Shown in pieces: positions 5,954-9,044 of a stretch of 9,044 bases of DNA (position 1 is its first letter; each line of letters starts with the position of its first letter). The translations under genes were made by a program, and so were the position numbers. The stretch is from JACCTH01 sp035250485 (GTDB lineage: Bacteria; Actinomycetota; Acidimicrobiia; Spongiisociales; ZC4RG35), in assembly GCA_035250485.1 (NCBI GenBank), contig DATFFB010000146.1, positions 1-9,044 of the forward strand, written 5' to 3'. The notes beneath the pieces are model-generated. The model was not told the origin of the DNA. It was given only the letters and a program-made list of their open reading frames with translations, and made no database searches.

Positions 5954-7311
5954 ACCACCTCCCAAAGCCGATCGACGTCGGCAGCGGTGGTGTTGGCCCC
6001 ACCAATGGAGACACGTATGAAGCGGTGGCCGTCGATCACCGACGGCGTTACGTAGGAATGGCCGGACTGGTTGATGCGGGCAGCAATTGCGTCCGTGGCC
6101 TCGTCGCCATCGACGTGACGGAATGAAACCAAGGAAAACGGTGTGGGGGCGACGAGTTCGAGTTGAGGCATGGCCCGGATTCGGGCGACGAGGTCCTGGG
6201 CCAAGGCGATGTGGGAGCGAATCATCTCCCGCAGCCCCTCGGCCCCGTAGCTGCGGATCACCCACCACAGTTTCAGGGCCCGGAACCGTCTACCGAGGGG
6301 AACCTGCCAGTCCCGATAGTCGACGACTTCGCCCGAAGATGATTGAGCATTGCGCAGATATGGCGGTGTGATCTGCAACGCCTCGAGCAGAGGCTTGCGA
6401 TCGGAGACATAGAAGACCGAGCAGTCGAAATTGGTGAGCAGCCACTTGTGGGGATTGAACACGTAGCTATCGACGGCGTCGAGCCCGGGCTGGTACCGGC
6501 GGAACTCTGGACAAATCATGGCGTTGCCGGCGAATGCGGCATCGACGTGATGCCAAATCCCTTCGGCCTGGGCGATCTCCGAGATTGCAGGAATGGGATC
6601 GATGGCGGTGGTGCCGGTGGTGCCCACCGTCGAACAGACGAACGCTGGCACCAGGCCACGGGCGCGGTCCTCACCAACTGCTTCGGCTAGAGCGCGGGCG
6701 CTCATCGCCCATTCGGAATCGACCGCGACTGAGCGGAAGTGCCGGAAACCGGCGACGCGGGCGCCCTTCTCGAGCGACGAATGAGCCTGCGCACTGGCAT
6801 AGGCGACCAATTGGTCGGTCGCGGCCGATTGCTGGTGGCGGGCAACGACCAGGGCGAGGTGGGAGGCGTCCGAGGCGCTGACCTGAATCGAGCCGCCTCC
6901 CGGGCCGGCCATCTTCCACCCGCGGGGGAGTCCCAGCAGGTCAACCAGCCAGTCGAGTGTGACCATCTCGAGCTCGGTGGCAGCGGGGCTCGTAATCCAC
7001 ATCATTCCTTGCTGGCCAAGGGCGGCTGTAATCATCTCCGCCAGCACCGAGGGTGGCGACGAGTTGGCGGGGAAGTAAGCGAACCATCCCGGGTGCTGCC
7101 AGCCGGTGATACCCGGCATGATGATCCGCTCGAAATCCGCCATGAGCGAAGCAAACGGCTCACCCTGCTCGGGGGCCGTTGCCGGCAGCGATTTGCGGAT
7201 GTCACCGGGAGCCAAATCCGGAAGCACGGATTGCTTGGGAAGCTCCTCGAAGTAATCGGCAATCCAATCGACTACGTCGTGGGCGTGGCGTCGAAAGTCG
7301 TCGTTGTTCAC
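5938..7311 (-). CDS. Group II PLP-dependent amino acid decarboxylase (aromatic-L-amino-acid decarboxylase type)
   Basis: This 457-residue protein aligns by motif with aromatic amino acid decarboxylases along its whole length. It shows HPGWFAYFPANSSPPSVLAEM (73-93), QAHSSLEKGARVAG (175-188, with H177 stacking on the PLP ring), STVGTTGTTAIDP (227-239), HVDAAFAG (255-262, with D257 at the pyridine nitrogen), FNPHKWLLTNFDC (285-297, with K289 the Schiff-base lysine), and VDYRDWQVPLGRRFRALKLWW (330-350). Y332 in the mobile loop is the residue that favours decarboxylation; aldehyde-synthase relatives carry Phe there. Expected products are an aromatic amine (such as tyramine or tryptamine) and CO2, in the cytoplasm. 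The start is a GTG at 7311 with no clear ribosome binding site. The gene diverges from the acyl-CoA dehydrogenase gene across 27 bp holding a palindrome, so shared control is likely. Substrate is not determined; decarboxylases for glutamate or diaminobutyrate are less similar in motif. Confidence 0.92.
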   Translation of the reverse strand: MNNDDFRRHAHDVVDWIADYFEELPKQSVLPDLAPGDIRKSLPATAPEQGEPFASLMADFERIIMPGITGWQHPGWFAYFPANSSPPSVLAEMITAALGQQGMMWITSPAATELEMVTLDWLVDLLGLPRGWKMAGPGGGSIQVSASDASHLALVVARHQQSAATDQLVAYASAQAHSSLEKGARVAGFRHFRSVAVDSEWAMSARALAEAVGEDRARGLVPAFVCSTVGTTGTTAIDPIPAISEIAQAEGIWHHVDAAFAGNAMICPEFRRYQPGLDAVDSYVFNPHKWLLTNFDCSVFYVSDRKPLLEALQITPPYLRNAQSSSGEVVDYRDWQVPLGRRFRALKLWWVIRSYGAEGLREMIRSHIALAQDLVARIRAMPQLELVAPTPFSLVSFRHVDGDEATDAIAARINQSGHSYVTPSVIDGHRFIRVSIGGANTTAADVDRLWEVVSASN

Positions 7312-7318
7312 TGAGGCC

Positions 7319-7336
7319 CATTCTTACGCAAGAATG
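7319..7336. promoter_or_regulatory. Palindromic operator candidate (7-4-7) between divergent genes
   Basis: CATTCTT (7319-7325) and AAGAATG (7330-7336) form a perfect 7-bp inverted repeat around ACGC. It fills most of the 27 bp between the decarboxylase GTG (7311) and the dehydrogenase start (7339). Size and symmetry fit a dimeric helix-turn-helix repressor such as TetR, and a TetR-family gene follows the dehydrogenase. Each half-site could also overlap a -10 element for one of the genes, so binding would shut both. The regulator-site link is inferred. Confidence 0.6.
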
Positions 7337-7338
7337 AC

Positions 7339-8421
7339 GTGATGGACTTCGCCCTCCCGGCCCAGGACGACCCGAGGCGTCTAGCCGTGAGGGAATGGAT
7401 CGAGAGTCACCCCCATCCCACCCCTGCAGACCTGGCAGCGGCCGGTTACGTGGTCCCCGGGTGGCCGCACCCCTGGGGTCTCGACGCTGACGCCGAGGGC
7501 CAGCTGATCATCTCCCAGGAGCTTTCTGCCGCCGGCATCGATCAGCAGGGTCACAACCCGATTGGAATCGGCTGGGCGGGGCCCACGATTCTTGCCGGCG
7601 GGAACGAGGAGCAGAAGGCCCGCTTCCTTCCTCCCCTCATTCGGGGGGAAGAGATCTGGTGCCAGCTCTTCTCCGAACCCGGGGCCGGCTCCGATTTGGC
7701 GGGTTTGACTACCCGTGCCGAACGTGACGGTGATGTCTACGTGGTGAACGGCCAAAAGGTCTGGAACACCTGGGCCGGTGATGCCGACTATGGAATCCTC
7801 CTGGCTCGAACCGGCGGACCCCGGCAGAAGGGGATCTCTTACCTTCTTTGCCCGATGCGCCAACCAGGGATCACGGTGCGGCCCATAAAGGAGATGACCG
7901 GCCGTGCCCACTTCACGGAGGTCTTCTTCGACGACGCCCGTGTCCCCACCGATCATCTCCTCGGTCAAGAAAACGAGGGCTGGCCGCTGGCGAAGCTCAC
8001 ATTGGGCAACGAGCGGGTGTCGCTTTCCTCGGGCGGTGTGCTTTGGGGAATGGGACCGACCACCAATGAAGTCCTGGCCGCGGCTGCTCGCCCGCTCGAC
8101 CCCCTGCGTACACAGGAGGCGGTCGAACTCCATATCGAGGCCGAGGTGATGAGGTTCATGGGCATGCGGATCCTCAGCGCGCAGATGGCTGGACGTTCGC
8201 CGGGTCCGGAAGCAGCCATCAAGAAAATGATGGCTGATCGGCATGGACAAAGAGCTATGCGGTTTCTGCGTGACGCCGCTGGTGCCGATGGCCTCCTAGA
8301 CGGCGACGAAGCAAGTTGGGGTTTTTTGTTCTCTCCCGCCCTCACCATCGGTGGCGGTACCAGTCAGGTGCTGGCCAACATCATCGGCGAATCGATTCTG
8401 GGTTTGCCTCGCGACCACTAA
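7339..8421 (+). CDS. Acyl-CoA dehydrogenase (FadE-like, short actinobacterial type)
   Basis: This 360-residue flavoprotein is somewhat shorter than the usual 380-400, mainly at the N-terminus. Acyl-CoA dehydrogenase signatures are present: CQLFSEPGAGSDLAGL (108-123, FAD/substrate binding), VNGQKVWNTWAGDADYGILLART (136-158), HFTEVFFDDARVP (191-203) and the C-terminal GGGTSQVLANIIGESILGLPR (338-358). It should catalyse alpha,beta-desaturation of an acyl-CoA, passing electrons to electron-transfer flavoprotein. The YEGT glutamate of medium-chain enzymes is replaced by GGGT (338-341). The likely base is E225 in GNERVSLS, the place used by isovaleryl-CoA dehydrogenase and several steroid FadEs. 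The start is GTG at 7339 or the adjacent ATG at 7342. No ribosome binding site is present and the candidate operator ends 2 bp upstream, suggesting a leaderless message. The stop overlaps the convergent TetR gene. The acyl substrate is unknown. Confidence 0.93.
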   Translation: MMDFALPAQDDPRRLAVREWIESHPHPTPADLAAAGYVVPGWPHPWGLDADAEGQLIISQELSAAGIDQQGHNPIGIGWAGPTILAGGNEEQKARFLPPLIRGEEIWCQLFSEPGAGSDLAGLTTRAERDGDVYVVNGQKVWNTWAGDADYGILLARTGGPRQKGISYLLCPMRQPGITVRPIKEMTGRAHFTEVFFDDARVPTDHLLGQENEGWPLAKLTLGNERVSLSSGGVLWGMGPTTNEVLAAAARPLDPLRTQEAVELHIEAEVMRFMGMRILSAQMAGRSPGPEAAIKKMMADRHGQRAMRFLRDAAGADGLLDGDEASWGFLFSPALTIGGGTSQVLANIIGESILGLPRDH

Positions 8422-9011
8422 TCGGGAGCCAGCAACCGGTATAACGCCCGGCTGACCTCGTCTATCACCGGCCCCGAGCCAGGGCCGAGGGCAAGTGGGT
8501 TTTGCAGTGCCTGCAGCATGAGCACCGCCGTTCGAGCTAGGACCGAGGGCTCGCCCTGGCGAAGCTGTGCCGCTGCGGTCCCCAGACGGATAAACCGGGT
8601 GAACAGATCAACCTCTTCCTGATTGCGACGGCGGTAGACCGAGAGGACCTCCTCCGATTCTCCGAGCCGACTCAGCGCCAGGCGCACCAGCTTTCCGTCA
8701 TGAGAAAAACCCCGGACGACAACTCGAACCAACGCCCGCGCGGTCGGTTCCCAGCCCTGTTCGAGCAACCGTTCCATTGCCAGGATCGGCTCCACCGCCA
8801 CGGCGATATCGGCCAGGGCGGCGTCGAAGGCCGCGGCCAGCAGCGAATCCTTCGATCCGAAGTATGAGTACAGCGTGGCGGGCGAAAAGCCGGCCATCTC
8901 GGCCACGGCTTCGGGAGAGAGGATCCCGCTGCGCCGCACCGATTCGCGGGCCGCCGTGACCAAGTCGCCATAAGTGGCGCGGGTTTTTCTCGTCACCGGC
9001 GGGGTCGGCAC
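8418..9011 (-). CDS. TetR-family transcriptional regulator
   Basis: This protein of about 197 residues has a typical TetR N-terminal DNA-binding domain. Helix 1 is about 14-28, and the helix-turn-helix is at about 31-51 (SPEAVAEMAGFSPATLYSYFGSKDSLLAAAF, split here by position: turn around G41, recognition helix 43-51). A helical ligand-binding domain of ordinary length follows (about 60-197). The start is uncertain: GTG at 9011 is used here, GTG at 8996 is also possible, and the frame stays open to the window's right edge, so a longer N-terminus cannot be excluded. It converges on the dehydrogenase gene with a 4-bp overlap (TAG against TAA). It probably represses the divergent decarboxylase and dehydrogenase genes through the palindrome at 7319-7336, in response to an acyl-CoA or amine ligand. 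That role is inferred from position. Confidence 0.9.
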   Translation of the reverse strand: MPTPPVTRKTRATYGDLVTAARESVRRSGILSPEAVAEMAGFSPATLYSYFGSKDSLLAAAFDAALADIAVAVEPILAMERLLEQGWEPTARALVRVVVRGFSHDGKLVRLALSRLGESEEVLSVYRRRNQEEVDLFTRFIRLGTAAAQLRQGEPSVLARTAVLMLQALQNPLALGPGSGPVIDEVSRALYRLLAPD

Positions 9012-9044
9012 GGCGGTGACGATAACGACCCACCCCTGGCCGTT

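Noticed and set aside
7381..8250. 289-codon open frame on the minus strand inside the acyl-CoA dehydrogenase gene
   Set aside because: It lies fully antisense to a clear enzyme gene and its translation shows no recognisable domain. Long antisense frames are common in GC-rich DNA.
7339..8421. Acyl-CoA dehydrogenase as an inactive homologue because the YEGT glutamate is absent
   Set aside because: E225 in GNERVSLS can serve as the base, as in isovaleryl-CoA dehydrogenase, and the remaining motifs are intact.
1..9044. tRNA, rRNA, riboswitch, transposase, integrase, attachment site or replication origin
   Set aside because: I saw no such sequence on either strand. Nearly all DNA is accounted for by seven genes; the longest non-coding gaps are 115 bp and 78 bp.

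Overview
This GC-rich window carries seven tightly packed protein genes and no RNA genes, CRISPR array or transposase. Gene content and style point to a high-GC actinobacterium. The evidence is GTG starts in three or four of seven genes, few Shine-Dalgarno sites, a GH65 plus beta-phosphoglucomutase pair, a response regulator/kinase/HtrA trio laid out like mycobacterial mprA-mprB-pepD, and an actinobacterial-looking acyl-CoA dehydrogenase. A member of Acidimicrobiia is plausible, but the sequence alone does not prove it.

Left (1-2710, minus strand): a two-gene unit for disaccharide phosphorolysis. A beta-phosphoglucomutase-like HAD enzyme is followed after 2 bp by a GH65 glycoside phosphorylase whose C-terminus lies beyond base 1. 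Together they would turn an alpha-linked glucose disaccharide plus phosphate into glucose and beta-glucose 1-phosphate, then glucose 6-phosphate.

Centre (2711-5941, plus strand): a divergent 115-bp intergenic region, then an OmpR/PhoB-type response regulator, an overlapping membrane histidine kinase, and a membrane-anchored HtrA serine protease with one PDZ domain. The protease has its own 78-bp leader with an 11-bp-period direct repeat, CGTTTA-N5-GGTTTA, a good candidate binding site for the response regulator. The unit looks like an envelope-stress module. The cytoplasmic N-terminus of the protease contains two tandem, in-frame copies of a GC-rich palindromic DNA element.

Right (5938-9044): a group II PLP-dependent (aromatic-type) amino acid decarboxylase on the minus strand and an acyl-CoA dehydrogenase on the plus strand diverge from only 27 bp of DNA. 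That gap contains a perfect 7-4-7 palindrome. A TetR-family regulator lies tail-to-tail with the dehydrogenase and is the obvious candidate to bind it. Both convergent junctions in the window (HtrA/decarboxylase and dehydrogenase/TetR) overlap by 4 bp at the same CTAA stop arrangement.

I see no clear undescribed defence or mobile system. The points most worth following are the in-frame palindromic repeats in HtrA, the two candidate regulator-binding sites, and the uncharacterised decarboxylase/dehydrogenase/TetR locus.
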